A stretch of DNA of 33,771 nt from Actinomycetota bacterium (GTDB lineage Bacteria > Actinomycetota > Acidimicrobiia > Acidimicrobiales > Microtrichaceae). The stretch lies in the NCBI GenBank assembly GCA_963169245.1, contig CAUJEC010000018.1:1-33771 (forward strand), given 5' to 3'. This document shows positions 8,272 to 18,204 of this stretch, in pieces; position 1 is the first letter of the stretch, and every line of letters starts with the position of its first letter. The notes under the pieces were generated by a model, which was given only the letters and a program-made list of their open reading frames with translations, was not told the DNA's origin and searched no databases. The translations under genes and the position numbers were made by a program.

Positions 8272-9342
8272 ATGCCACCACTAGCCGCCTTCATCTCATT
8301 CAGATTCAGCCCCACAGATGGCGTCTCGGCCGTCACCCGAACGTGGATCACGGCATTCGAGTCCCTGGGCTTCGAGACCCTGACCGTATCGGGTGAGACG
8401 GGCTCTGATGTGGTGGTCCCAGGCCTTGGGCTCGTCACAACTAGTCGAGATATCTCCGAGATCGCCTCGGACCTCTCCTCTGCGATCGAGGGAGCGGATC
8501 TCATCATCGCCGAGAACCTGCTGACAATCCCGATGAATCTCGACGCCTCTGCCGCTGCGCTCAGGGTTCTGCGGGGTCGGCGCACCCTGGTCCATCATCA
8601 CGACCCACCGTGGCATCGCGAGCGTTTCAGACACATCACCGATCTTCCCGTTGACTCGCCCGGCTGGCGCCATGTGTCCATCAACAGAGTGCTACAGCAC
8701 GAACTCGCGGATCGTGGCATCGCCTCGACCCTCATCTACAACGGCTTCGAGATCCCGGACCCGGAAGCGCTCAACCATCGCGAGTCGGTCAGAGAGCAAG
8801 TCCGATCGAAGCTGTCTGTGTCAGCCGAAGAGACTCTCGTCGTGCATCCGGTCCGAGCAATCGAGCGTAAGAACATTCCGGAGGCGATAGCGCTCTGCGA
8901 GTCCCTAGGAGCGACCTACTGGCTCACCGGCCCACCGGAGGAGGACTACGCAGATGAACTCGATCGACTATTGGGTTCGGCCAGGTGTCGTGTGATCCAT
9001 CGAAGCGCGTCATCCACTTTCAATATGTATGCGGCCGCTGACCATGTGACCTTCCCGTCGACATGGGAGGGGTTCGGCAATCCGCCGATCGAGGCGGCGC
9101 TGCATCGTCGGAGTGTGAGCGTCGGCAGGTATCCCGTAGGAGGTGAGCTTCGTGAACTGGGTTTCATCTGGGCGGACAGTTCCAGACCATCACAGGTCAA
9201 GGCGATGCTCGATCCGGCCAACAGAGTCGAGACCAACGAGTTGTTGGACCACAACGAGCGGATTGCCCGAAGCCACTTCTCCTTTGAGAGAATGACCGAG
9301 TCCCTCGAGAGACTGCTCTCAGACGCAGGATGGTTGCCGTGA
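8272..9342 (+). CDS. Glycosyltransferase family 4 protein
   Basis: I start the gene at the ATG at 8272, giving 356 residues. The longer ORF from 8074 runs antisense through the start of the divergent hydrolase gene. The sequence opens with PPLAAFISFRFSPTDGVSAV, the glycine-loop type start of GT4 enzymes. The GT-B fold continues with HHHDPPWHR, VHPVRAIERKNIPEAIAL, where the second Rossmann domain starts, and the donor-binding EX7E motif in WEGFGNPPIEA (E266 to E274). It should transfer a sugar from a nucleotide-sugar with retention of configuration. The acceptor is unknown. It is translationally coupled to the downstream membrane protein and diverges from the MGH-like hydrolase, so the three probably work on one glycoside. 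Confidence 0.8.
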   Translation: MPPLAAFISFRFSPTDGVSAVTRTWITAFESLGFETLTVSGETGSDVVVPGLGLVTTSRDISEIASDLSSAIEGADLIIAENLLTIPMNLDASAAALRVLRGRRTLVHHHDPPWHRERFRHITDLPVDSPGWRHVSINRVLQHELADRGIASTLIYNGFEIPDPEALNHRESVREQVRSKLSVSAEETLVVHPVRAIERKNIPEAIALCESLGATYWLTGPPEEDYADELDRLLGSARCRVIHRSASSTFNMYAAADHVTFPSTWEGFGNPPIEAALHRRSVSVGRYPVGGELRELGFIWADSSRPSQVKAMLDPANRVETNELLDHNERIARSHFSFERMTESLERLLSDAGWLP

Positions 9343-9725
9343 AGTCCAACGAGACCCACAACAGTGATGAGTCCGAAGCCCAGTCATCGTCGAAGTCGAC
9401 CACTGAGCCAACCTCGGGATCACCCTCAGCCCCAACCTTGCCCGAGGGCTCGGCCCCGATGATCGACCCTGATGATCCGATCGTGATCCGTCGCGCACGA
9501 ATCAAACAGCTGTGTGAGACGGGCTCCCGGATCGGCTACAGCCTTTTCGGGCTGGCGATCGTCTTGTTCTTCGTGGCTCTCTTCAGCGGGTTTCCCAAGG
9601 TTCTCGTATACGGGGTTCTGGTCGCAATGGCAGTCGGGTCCGTGGTACTACTGCCCGCAATCGTCCTCGGATATGGCGTAAAGGCCGCCGACGCGGAGGA
9701 CCGCGGCGAGAAGTTCGGCTACTGA
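9339..9725 (+). CDS. Small two-helix membrane protein coupled to the GT4 gene
   Basis: The GTG at 9339 overlaps the glycosyltransferase stop in a GTGA arrangement, giving 128 residues. An ATG three codons earlier (9330) is also possible. Residues 1-45 are a Ser/Thr/Pro/Glu-rich disordered stretch. A conserved-looking segment, DPIVIRRARIKQLCETGSRIGYSLFGLAI, leads into two membrane helices near residues 62-82 and 86-108. The short tail VKAADAEDRGEKFGY is polar. I do not recognise a function. Its tight coupling suggests it anchors or assists the glycosyltransferase. It could equally be an unrelated conserved actinobacterial membrane protein. Confidence 0.7.
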   Translation: MKSNETHNSDESEAQSSSKSTTEPTSGSPSAPTLPEGSAPMIDPDDPIVIRRARIKQLCETGSRIGYSLFGLAIVLFFVALFSGFPKVLVYGVLVAMAVGSVVLLPAIVLGYGVKAADAEDRGEKFGY

Positions 9726-9762
9726 GCAGCCGCTAACGGAACGACTGGAACACAACGGATCC

Positions 9763-10839
9763 TCAGCGCGCGTGCGTCGCCACCTCACGGGCGCCCTCGA
9801 CCATCCACACCGGTTCAACCTTGTACTCCGGTTCTGCGATCACGCCGCACGTGATCTGTGGTACATGTGCGGCGACGGCGACTCGCACCTCGAACGCTCG
9901 ACGTTCGCCATCGGCCAGGAACCCCGTGATCCGCAAGTCGGTTGCCAGGGTCCGACGCTCGAATCCGAGCAGTTCCACGGACCGGCGTGCATCTGCCCAG
10001 TCCCAGCCGACCTCACACAGGCCATAGCGGTCAGCCACCTGTGACGGCCCGGCGGGAATCAGGCTCGATCCCCGGCAGTGGAAGGCGAGTTCACTGGGGT
10101 GAACCGAACGTTGTGTTACGGCTCGGACCACATCGACGTCGAGGTGCGCCCACGCATAGCCGTCGGGCATCGATATACCGGTCGCGGCGAAGCGATGTCC
10201 TCCGGTGTGGGAGCAGCGGCGTAGTTCCACATCCGCGCCGGTGATCACCTCGGGGCTGTTCTGTGTGAAGTCCAACTCCGATGGCCCTCGTCCACTCAAC
10301 CGTGTGAGCAGGTCCATACCCATCGATCCACAACACACGTCACGCTGACCGTGTGTACAGAGGTAGAACGCCGTTGATGACGTTGGAACACGGTAGGACT
10401 CAAAGTGGGCCAAAGCATCCGGGGACCCACCCACGAGGGCTCGGGAGAGGTCAAGCACCTGTGCTGGTTCGACTCGCCAGTCGGTGCGCCGAAGTCGACC
10501 AGCTCCCGGGTCACCGGTCACCGCCGCTGGGGTGGATTCCCACGCGGTCAACTGCACCAGCGATGCCCCCTCAGCCCCCTCACCACTCGCTATTGAGTCC
10601 GGCACTAGACCCTGTGGTCTCCACCTCCTGCCGTCCCCACCCCTGATCGCTGCCGACGGCGCCTCGCACATCGAGGCGAACGGCTCATTCATCGAGATGT
10701 CCCGTTGCCACGGGAGCGGGACCTCGACGCAGAGGAACGCGTCGTAGCAGGCCGCTGATCCGATCGGGTCAGCGCCGAGTGACTGATGAAACGGCGAGCA
10801 CCGAAGCTTGGGGATCTGGACGTCGGAGGGCGAATCCAT
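9763..10839 (-). CDS. Sucrase/ferredoxin-like family protein (thioredoxin-like [2Fe-2S])
   Basis: The product is 358 residues. The family marks are CTHGQRDVCCGSMG and the paired CSHTGGHRFAATGI, spaced as in sucrase/ferredoxin-like proteins (PF06999), relatives of the yeast Aim32 protein. In this family cysteines and histidines of these motifs hold a [2Fe-2S] cluster in a thioredoxin-like fold. Their role is redox-related but not well defined, and the name sucrase is historical. An AFLCVEVPLPW segment near residue 30 fits the family N-terminus. The start is supported by TATGGT ending 6 bases upstream. The gene diverges from the TetR gene across 100 bp, which might allow shared control. Confidence 0.8.
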   Translation of the reverse strand: MDSPSDVQIPKLRCSPFHQSLGADPIGSAACYDAFLCVEVPLPWQRDISMNEPFASMCEAPSAAIRGGDGRRWRPQGLVPDSIASGEGAEGASLVQLTAWESTPAAVTGDPGAGRLRRTDWRVEPAQVLDLSRALVGGSPDALAHFESYRVPTSSTAFYLCTHGQRDVCCGSMGMDLLTRLSGRGPSELDFTQNSPEVITGADVELRRCSHTGGHRFAATGISMPDGYAWAHLDVDVVRAVTQRSVHPSELAFHCRGSSLIPAGPSQVADRYGLCEVGWDWADARRSVELLGFERRTLATDLRITGFLADGERRAFEVRVAVAAHVPQITCGVIAEPEYKVEPVWMVEGAREVATHAR

Positions 10840-10845
10840 GGACCC

Positions 10846-10851
10846 ACCATA
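10846..10851 (-). promoter_or_regulatory. -10 hexamer TATGGT, leaderless-type, for the sucrase/ferredoxin-like gene
   Basis: On the minus strand TATGGT ends 6 bases before the ATG at 10839. No -35 match is evident. Confidence 0.45.
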
Positions 10852-10922
10852 TGACTCGACGCACGGTCCGCTGTGACTGGTGTCAGCCCGAGGTCCGCGG
10901 TGAGGTCATCTCGACGATCACT

Positions 10923-10940
10923 TGTTACCATTGGGTAACA
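10923..10940 (+). promoter_or_regulatory. Likely TetR operator over the -10 and start codon
   Basis: TGTTACC (10923-10929) and GGTAACA (10934-10940) form a perfect 7-bp inverted repeat with a 4-base spacer. The site contains the candidate -10 TACCAT (10926-10931), which ends 8 bases before the ATG, and includes the first base of that ATG. A repressor bound here would block its own promoter. Confidence 0.55.
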
Positions 10941-11527
10941 TGAGGCTTCCGGCAGAAGAACGACGCAAACAGCTTCTCGCTGTGGCGGTCGATGTATTCG
11001 CCGAGAAGGGTTTTCATGCGGCGTCAATGAACGATGTCGCCGAAGCCGCCGGTGTCACCAAACCGGTCCTGTATCAGCACTTCACATCCAAGCGTGACCT
11101 GTTCGTCGAGTTGCTCGACGAGATCGGAAACGACCTACGCGAGACCATCGCCAAGGCCACATCCAACGCCGATGGACCACGTCAACAGATCGAGGACGGC
11201 TTCCGTGCGTACTTCGTCTTCGCCAGCCAGAAGACGAGTTCATTCACCGTGCTATTCGGCTCAGGGGCACGGCGCGATCCCGAGTTCTCGTCATTTGCCC
11301 AGTCCGTCGAGAGTTCCATCGCCCAGACGATTTCCGAACTGATCGTCGTGGAGGGCCACCCGGCCGAGTACCGACTGCTGCTCGCCGACGCAATCGTCGG
11401 AATGACCGAATCCGCCACGCGACACTGGCTCGCGAGTGGCTGCGTTCCCGATGTCGAGACGCTCACCGAACAGATCGCCGGACTCGTGTGGTCAGGCCTG
11501 CGGGGAATCAGAAACCCCGGCCAGTGA
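10940..11527 (+). CDS. TetR/AcrR family transcriptional regulator
   Basis: The product is 195 residues from the ATG at 10940, typical for TetR. The N-terminal helix-turn-helix is clear: RRKQLLAVAVDVFAEKGF, then SMNDVAEAAGVTKPVLYQHF and SKRDLFVELLDEI. The rest is the all-helical ligand-binding and dimerisation domain, with no recognisable ligand signature. A palindrome covers its -10 and start codon, so autorepression is likely. Targets cannot be named. The divergent sucrase/ferredoxin-like gene and the downstream pyrophosphatase are possible but unproven. The pyrophosphatase has its own candidate promoter. Confidence 0.9.
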   Translation: MRLPAEERRKQLLAVAVDVFAEKGFHAASMNDVAEAAGVTKPVLYQHFTSKRDLFVELLDEIGNDLRETIAKATSNADGPRQQIEDGFRAYFVFASQKTSSFTVLFGSGARRDPEFSSFAQSVESSIAQTISELIVVEGHPAEYRLLLADAIVGMTESATRHWLASGCVPDVETLTEQIAGLVWSGLRGIRNPGQ

Positions 11528-11584
11528 CGCTGTATGGTCGATTTGATGCCCTCATCTGCTGCCGGAGTCTCTTGGGTTCGGCGC

Positions 11585-11590
11585 TAGATT
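11585..11590 (+). promoter_or_regulatory. -10 hexamer TAGATT, leaderless-type, for ppa
   Basis: TAGATT ends 7 bases before the ATG at 11598. No Shine-Dalgarno sequence is present. Confidence 0.5.
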
Positions 11591-11597
11591 CAATCCA

Positions 11598-12089
11598 ATG
11601 AGTCAACCCGAATGGCACGAAGTGATCGTCGAGATCCCCCAGGGATCCCGCAACAAGTACGAGATAGACCATGACAGCGACGCCATCTGGCTGGACCGCC
11701 ACCTGTTCTCCCGCACGGTCTACCCGGCCGACTATGGGTTCTTCCCGAACACACTCGCCGAGGACGGAGACCCGCTCGACGCACTCGTACTTCTTGATGC
11801 GCCCACTTTCCCCGGCTGCCACCTGCGGGCACGTCCGGTCGCCGTTTTGGAGATGAGTGATGAAGCAGGACGTGACATGAAGGTCCTGTGTGTTCCTTTC
11901 GGTGACAACCGTTGGGACCACTATCAGGATGTCGAAGACATCCCTGAGCACCTCCTCGCCGAGATCCGTCACTTCTTCGAGGTCTACAAGGATCTGGAGC
12001 CCGGTAAGAACAGCATTGTTGGTGATTGGCAGGCTCGGTCGGTGGCTGAGGCCGCGATCGTCGATGCGCGGGAGCGCTATCCCCACTGA
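11598..12089 (+). CDS. ppa: Inorganic pyrophosphatase, family I
   Basis: The product is 163 residues, the usual size of bacterial family I pyrophosphatases. It hydrolyses pyrophosphate to phosphate in the cytoplasm and so drives biosynthetic reactions. The diagnostic metal-binding signature DGDPLDALVL is present, along with EIPQGSRNKYEID, YPADYGFFPNT and VPFGDNRWDHYQDVEDIP. KDLEPGK near the C-terminus is also standard. All residues expected for catalysis appear intact. The start ATG has no Shine-Dalgarno but has TAGATT 7 bases upstream. It is probably a single-gene unit, and the membrane protein gene behind it is convergent. Confidence 0.95.
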   Translation: MSQPEWHEVIVEIPQGSRNKYEIDHDSDAIWLDRHLFSRTVYPADYGFFPNTLAEDGDPLDALVLLDAPTFPGCHLRARPVAVLEMSDEAGRDMKVLCVPFGDNRWDHYQDVEDIPEHLLAEIRHFFEVYKDLEPGKNSIVGDWQARSVAEAAIVDARERYPH

Positions 12090-12115
12090 CATGGGCGCCC
12101 GATTTCCCGGGCGAC

Positions 12116-13114
12116 TCAGGACACTCCAGCGTCGGCTGGTTCTCCCCCACCGTCAGGCATCTCAACGGTCACCTGGGCAGCCTCCACGGTCAGGGCCTTG
12201 GTTGCCATCAGCCGAAGCGCCCGTTGGTCGGCCTCACCGAGGTTTCTTCCCGTCAGGCTGCGCGGCCAGAGCCGATCGCTGAGCACAGCCGAAATCTCGG
12301 TTGCATATACGAACATTGTGCCGAGCAGGAAGCTCCACGACAGAAGTCCTAGAACCACCGCAAACGCGCCGTAGGTGTCGGATGCGTTCTTGACGACCCG
12401 GTTGAAGTAGTAGTTGCCGAGGCTGAACAGCGCCCACCACCCGACCGCGGTCGCTATTGCCCCCGGCACGAGATCGACGAACCGAAGATTCCGAGCGCAG
12501 AGGATCTTGTGTATCCCCACCGAGGCGATGAAGCCTGCGGACAACGGAAACATCGCTGTGATAACACTCCGGAACGGCTCAGCGAGCCCACTTGCAAGCA
12601 CGTAACTACCCACACCCGAGAGCCCTGCACATAAGAGAAGGAGCAGCACCCCTCCCATCGCGCGCGCGCGTCGAGGAATCCATCCCGGGCGCTCGAATCT
12701 TGGGACGTTCCAGACCGTGTTCAACGCCTCCTGAATCATGTCGAGCAGACCAAGCCCAGCCCAAAATGCGAGCAATATCGAGAGCACCAGAACCAGTCCG
12801 CTGCCATCGAAGGCCGATGTCTCCGAGATGCTTGTTCCCAGGACCGGAATGCTCGACAGAGCTGAGTCGATCATCTTCTTCTGGAGCTCTGGGTCATCCT
12901 TTAGGACGAGTCCGATGACCGAGACAGAGGCGAGCATCAGCGGGAACATCGAGAAGAACCCGCTGTAAGCGAGCAGCTTCGCCAAATGCGACCCTCGGTC
13001 GTCACCAAACTTCTTCACCACGGCGACCACCACCGCTGCGGGCCCCACCGACCTCTGACGTTCGTCAGCCCGGTCGGCCAGTTCATTCAGTCTCGCTGTG
13101 AAATCCTCGGGCAC
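12116..13114 (-). CDS. YihY/BrkB-family integral membrane protein
   Basis: The product is 332 residues with a GTG start and a GGAG ribosome site 8 bases upstream. The family signature is HLAKLLAYSGFFSMFPLMLA near residue 45, followed by ALNTVWNVPR and YGAFAVVLGLLSWSFLLGTMF. About six membrane helices are present near residues 45-70, 100-125, 150-175, 185-205, 220-240 and 250-275. The C-terminal tail is polar. The family was once called ribonuclease BN in error; its role is unsettled, with proposed transport or envelope functions. The 3' end converges on ppa with only a 26-bp gap. Confidence 0.85.
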   Translation of the reverse strand: MPEDFTARLNELADRADERQRSVGPAAVVVAVVKKFGDDRGSHLAKLLAYSGFFSMFPLMLASVSVIGLVLKDDPELQKKMIDSALSSIPVLGTSISETSAFDGSGLVLVLSILLAFWAGLGLLDMIQEALNTVWNVPRFERPGWIPRRARAMGGVLLLLLCAGLSGVGSYVLASGLAEPFRSVITAMFPLSAGFIASVGIHKILCARNLRFVDLVPGAIATAVGWWALFSLGNYYFNRVVKNASDTYGAFAVVLGLLSWSFLLGTMFVYATEISAVLSDRLWPRSLTGRNLGEADQRALRLMATKALTVEAAQVTVEMPDGGGEPADAGVS

Positions 13115-13211
13115 TAGATGAACTCCGGTTCTCGATGATCCTCAATCATCAACAGCATCAAGGTTAGGTGGCAGTCGGGCACCTTGACCCGACGGGGTCG
13201 GCGGCGACGAC

Positions 13212-13217
13212 TAGCTT
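13212..13217 (+). promoter_or_regulatory. -10 hexamer TAGCTT, leaderless-type, for the ABC ATPase gene
   Basis: TAGCTT ends 6 bases before the GTG at 13224. A consensus-like TTGACC (13184-13189) is 22 bases further up, longer than usual, so the -35 assignment is doubtful. Confidence 0.4.
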
Positions 13218-13223
13218 GCTCTG

Positions 13224-14015
13224 GTGTCTTTCGAACCACAGTTTCCCGCAACACCACCTCAAGCCCCGGGCCAAGCCACCTATCAGGCGACCAACTGGGC
13301 AGCCCAGGTTCTCAACGGCTACAAGATCTATGGTTCTGGTGAGAACGAGGTTCGTGCGCTCAACGGGGTGACCGTCGGATTCGAAAGCGGACGGTTCACC
13401 GCCATAATGGGGCCTTCCGGGTCGGGGAAGTCGACGCTCATGCAATGTGCAGCGGGACTCGACAAACTCTCATCTGGCGACGCGATCATCGGCGAGGTCA
13501 ACATCTCTCGCCTGAATGAGAAAGCCCTCACCCTGCTGCGCCGAGAACGAGTCGGGTTCATCTTCCAGCAGTTCAACCTGTTGCCAGTGCTCAACGCACA
13601 GGAGAACATCCTCTTTCCTCTGACCTTGGCCGGACGTCAACCGGATCAGGCGTGGATGGATCAGGTGATCGACACGGTCGGCCTTCGAGATCGTCTCTCA
13701 CACAAGCCATCAGAACTCTCGGGCGGTCAGCAGCAGCGAGTTGCCGTAGCGCGGGCGCTGGTCGAACGCCCCCAGATCATCTTCGCCGATGAACCAACCG
13801 GCAACCTCGACTCCCATTCGTCGGCAGAGATTCTCGCCTTTATGCGCAGCGCCGTGACCAACTTCGGTCAGACCGTGGTCATGGTCACCCACGACCCTGC
13901 AGCAGCCGCATACGCGTCCAGAGTCCTCTTCCTGGCGGACGGTCAGATCGTCGACGAACTGATGGATCCAACTCGCGATTCGGTCCTCGAACGCATGCGA
14001 ACGCTGGGCAACTGA
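13224..14015 (+). CDS. ABC transporter ATP-binding protein, MacB/LolD type
   Basis: The product is 263 residues. After a Pro/Gln-rich start of about 25 residues, all ABC ATPase motifs are intact: Walker A GPSGSGKST, Q-loop FIFQQFNLLP, signature LSGGQQQRVAVARAL, Walker B IIFADEPTGNLDS and switch histidine MVTHD. The DEPTGNLDS form and short length are typical of the MacB/LolD/FtsE group, which acts mechanically on envelope substrates. The GTG start is set by TAGCTT 6 bases upstream. The FtsX-type permease gene starts 4 bp after its stop, so the two form one operon and one transporter. Confidence 0.95.
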   Translation: MSFEPQFPATPPQAPGQATYQATNWAAQVLNGYKIYGSGENEVRALNGVTVGFESGRFTAIMGPSGSGKSTLMQCAAGLDKLSSGDAIIGEVNISRLNEKALTLLRRERVGFIFQQFNLLPVLNAQENILFPLTLAGRQPDQAWMDQVIDTVGLRDRLSHKPSELSGGQQQRVAVARALVERPQIIFADEPTGNLDSHSSAEILAFMRSAVTNFGQTVVMVTHDPAAAAYASRVLFLADGQIVDELMDPTRDSVLERMRTLGN

Positions 14016-14019
14016 AGTC

Positions 14020-16545
14020 GTGTTCCGCTACTCACTCAAATCTCTCCGGGCGAATATCACCCGGTTCGTCGCCACTTCCATCGCAATCATTCTGGGCATC
14101 GGCTTCCTCGCTTCGGGCTTGATGCTCACCGATGCTGTCCGCGTCGGTCTGACCGGAAACGTCGAACAGCGCTATGCCAACGTCGACCTGGCCGTCGTCA
14201 TGAGGAGTGACAGCGCCGAAATGGGACTCCTTCAGGGGGTACCGGCCGAGTTTCTGGCCAAGGTCAAAGTGGTCGACGGTGTTGATGCGGCGGCCGGCGA
14301 GATGTCGGCGGTGACGCGTGTCCTCAAGGACGACGGAACGGTCGCGAATCTGCGTTCCATGGGACGCAACTGGATCCCGGACGACAAGCTCAATCCGCTT
14401 CAGCTGGTCGACGGTCGCGCTCCGAAAACCGACAGCGAGGTCGCCCTCAGCCGAGACGCGGCCGAAGCGGCTGACGCGAAGATCGGTGATGAAATCGATC
14501 TGGAGACCCCGATCGGTCCCCGTCAGGCCAAGGTCGTGGGGATATCGAAGTTCGGCTCGAGCGACGCGCTCGATGAGGGCGGAACGATTTCGTTCTCGGA
14601 CTCTGCCGCACACCAGATTCTCAACACAGGAACTCCAACATTCGAGGACATCGTCATCCGAACCTCCGAAGACCCTGCGCTGGTACAGCGCCGTGTCGCC
14701 CAGGCGCTACCCGACAGCGTCTCGGTCAGAACGCGTGGGCAGTTGGTCGAGGACGCAACCGAATCAAGCCTCCAGTTGATCAGTTTCCTGAGGCCTGTGC
14801 TTCAGGGGTTTGCATATCTTGCGATGTTCGTGTCGGGGTTCGTGATCTTCAACACCTTCTCGGTGGTCGTCACCCAGCGATACCGCGAACTCGCTCTGAT
14901 CCGCGCTATCGGTGGCAGCCCCAAACAGGTTCGCAGATCGCTTCTCACCGAGGGGCTCGGCATTGGGGTTGGTGCCAGCGCGATCGGAATCGTTCTCGGG
15001 GTCGTCCTGGCAAAGGGTCTGCAGATCATCCTCGGAAGATTCGACCTCTCGCTGCCCGGCACCGGGGTGAAGATAACGCTCGGAACGATCGTCCTCTGCA
15101 TGATCGTCGGCACAGTGGTGACGCTGCTGTCGGTCGTGGTTCCGGCATTCCGCGCAGGAAGGACCAAGCCTGTCGAGGCCATGCGTCAGAGTGCGGTCGA
15201 CAACTCAGGCACCTCGATGCTCAGGGCTGTCTTCGGCGGACTCTTCCTTGGTGGTGGCGTAGCTCTCCTACTGCTAAATGTCTTCTACAAGGCCGTCTGG
15301 TTCTTCATCGGACCAGGCACCCTCCTGCTCTTTGTCGGGCTGTTCATCGGTGGCCCCCTATTGGCACGACTCCTCGGCAGGGCCCTTCGGTTGCCGTTGT
15401 CAGCGGTCGGGCTCACCGGCCGAATCGCGGCCGACAACGTCGTCAGGAATCCAAAACGCACCGCAACGACTGCCAACGCCTTGGTCATCGGCCTATTTCT
15501 AGTGACGCTCGTGACCGTTTCGGGCGAGGCGCTCAAGACATCTGCTGTAGACGAACTCAACAAGTTGTCGTCATCGGACTTCATTGTCGTCTCGGATTCT
15601 GCAATTGCCCCAGCGCTAGTCGACAAGATCGACAAGGTAGAGGGCGTATCACAGACGGCTCCGGTCCGTTCGATGCCGGTAACCGCCGACACCGGCCTCA
15701 CTACATTTGTGTCTGGCGTGGATTTCGATCGGCTCCAACAGACCACCGGCATCAAGGTCACCAAGGGCTCGATCGATGAGGTTCTGAGCGGTAACGGCGT
15801 CGCTGCCGTCGACTACGAATCCGTCGGTGGAGGCGGGACCAGCCAAGGAGTTACCAGCCGACTCGGAGAGGAGATGACCGTCACGGGCGTGGACGGACAG
15901 CCGATACCCCTCCGGGTCGTCGCACTTTTCGAGTTGAAGCTCGACTCGATGTTCCTGGGCGATGTCGTGAGTCCGGAGACCTTCAAACGCATCGCAGGTG
16001 ACAAGCCGGTCACACAGATGTTCGTGCGGGTCGAGCCGGGGCAGGCCAATGCCGTAGGACCTCGACTGGATAAGGCGATCCGTGGTTACACCAGCGTCGA
16101 GATCATGCCCGGGAACTTCATCGGTGAGATCGTCGGGAAGGTCTTCGACTTTCTCATCGGAGCTGTCAATGCCCTCTTGGCGATGAGCGTGATCGTGGCG
16201 CTCGTGGGCATCGTGAATACGATGACGCTTGCAATATTTGAGCGGAGAAGTGAACTGGGCCTTGTCCGGGCGCTTGGAATGACCCGTTCCCAGGTTGCCA
16301 CGATGGTTCGCCTGGAGGCTGTCCTAATGGGCGTCATGGGGACGATCATCGGGATGGCTGCAGGGGTGTTCCTGAGTTGGGTGCTCATCTCGACTATCGA
16401 CGATCTGGAGATCGGCCTGTCGTTCAACTGGGCGCGGGTGGGCCTCATCTTCTTGGTCGGACTGCTCGTAGGAGTCCTAGCTTCCATCATTCCAGCACGT
16501 CGGGCAACCCGCCTGGACATGCTGGATGCCATCCGATCCGAGTAG
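14020..16545 (+). CDS. ABC transporter permease, FtsX/MacB type with two FtsX units
   Basis: The product is 841 residues, about twice the size of MacB-type permeases, because it has two FtsX cores. The first membrane helix (about 17-37) leads to an extracellular MacB-like domain. Three helices then carry RYRELALIRAIGGSPKQV. Two helices and a linker follow, then a second extracellular domain, and a last three-helix FtsX core with RRSELGLVRALGMTRSQV. It should sit in the cytoplasmic membrane with the preceding ATPase. Large actinobacterial FtsX pairs of this type are linked to lipid or lipoprotein export or to envelope stress, but the substrate here is unknown. The start is GTG, 4 bp behind the ATPase stop. 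Confidence 0.93.
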   Translation: MFRYSLKSLRANITRFVATSIAIILGIGFLASGLMLTDAVRVGLTGNVEQRYANVDLAVVMRSDSAEMGLLQGVPAEFLAKVKVVDGVDAAAGEMSAVTRVLKDDGTVANLRSMGRNWIPDDKLNPLQLVDGRAPKTDSEVALSRDAAEAADAKIGDEIDLETPIGPRQAKVVGISKFGSSDALDEGGTISFSDSAAHQILNTGTPTFEDIVIRTSEDPALVQRRVAQALPDSVSVRTRGQLVEDATESSLQLISFLRPVLQGFAYLAMFVSGFVIFNTFSVVVTQRYRELALIRAIGGSPKQVRRSLLTEGLGIGVGASAIGIVLGVVLAKGLQIILGRFDLSLPGTGVKITLGTIVLCMIVGTVVTLLSVVVPAFRAGRTKPVEAMRQSAVDNSGTSMLRAVFGGLFLGGGVALLLLNVFYKAVWFFIGPGTLLLFVGLFIGGPLLARLLGRALRLPLSAVGLTGRIAADNVVRNPKRTATTANALVIGLFLVTLVTVSGEALKTSAVDELNKLSSSDFIVVSDSAIAPALVDKIDKVEGVSQTAPVRSMPVTADTGLTTFVSGVDFDRLQQTTGIKVTKGSIDEVLSGNGVAAVDYESVGGGGTSQGVTSRLGEEMTVTGVDGQPIPLRVVALFELKLDSMFLGDVVSPETFKRIAGDKPVTQMFVRVEPGQANAVGPRLDKAIRGYTSVEIMPGNFIGEIVGKVFDFLIGAVNALLAMSVIVALVGIVNTMTLAIFERRSELGLVRALGMTRSQVATMVRLEAVLMGVMGTIIGMAAGVFLSWVLISTIDDLEIGLSFNWARVGLIFLVGLLVGVLASIIPARRATRLDMLDAIRSE

Positions 16546-17970
<1,425 letters not shown>

Positions 17971-17991
17971 GGGCCCTCGGGAACGCTCAAC

Positions 17992-18029
17992 GGCCCGGGC
18001 AACATGACTCACCCTGTGTGGCCCGGGCC
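17992..18029 (+). terminator. Hairpin downstream of gdhA
   Basis: GGCCCGGGC (17992-18000) and GCCCGGGCC (18021-18029) form a 9-bp perfect GC-only inverted repeat with a 20-base loop, 21 bp past the gdhA stop. No T run follows, as is common in high-GC genomes. Confidence 0.5.
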
Positions 18030-18159
18030 CTGGGTTCCCTCAGCGACCCACACCTCAGCGGTCCCCGCCTGAGCGGACCCACCTCCGTGGCCACCACATC
18101 AGCGGCTGCAACATCAGCGGCCTGAGTGGCCCCAAGTCCCCCAATACAGACCCAGTGAT
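18030..18159. other. Low-complexity intergenic stretch between convergent genes
   Basis: This stretch is rich in CAGCGG and GAGCGG/GAGTGG-like words (for example near 18055, 18100 and 18115). No coding frame or RNA gene was recognised. Confidence 0.4.
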
Positions 18160-18204
18160 CGAGGGTCTGATCTGCCCACTCACATGAGGTAGATCAGACC
18201 CTCG
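18160..18204 (-). terminator. 14-bp perfect hairpin spanning the stop codon of the phosphodiesterase gene
   Basis: CGAGGGTCTGATCT (18160-18173) and AGATCAGACCCTCG (18191-18204) are perfect reverse complements with a 17-base loop. One arm lies in the last codons of the leftward gene and the stop codon is in the loop. It could terminate transcription in both directions between convergent genes. Confidence 0.6.

Noticed and set aside
13159-13186. CAAGGT...ACCTTG inverted repeat in the YihY-ABC divergent region as an operator.
   Set aside because: The arms are short, 16 bp apart, and nothing ties them to a regulator. Too weak to call.
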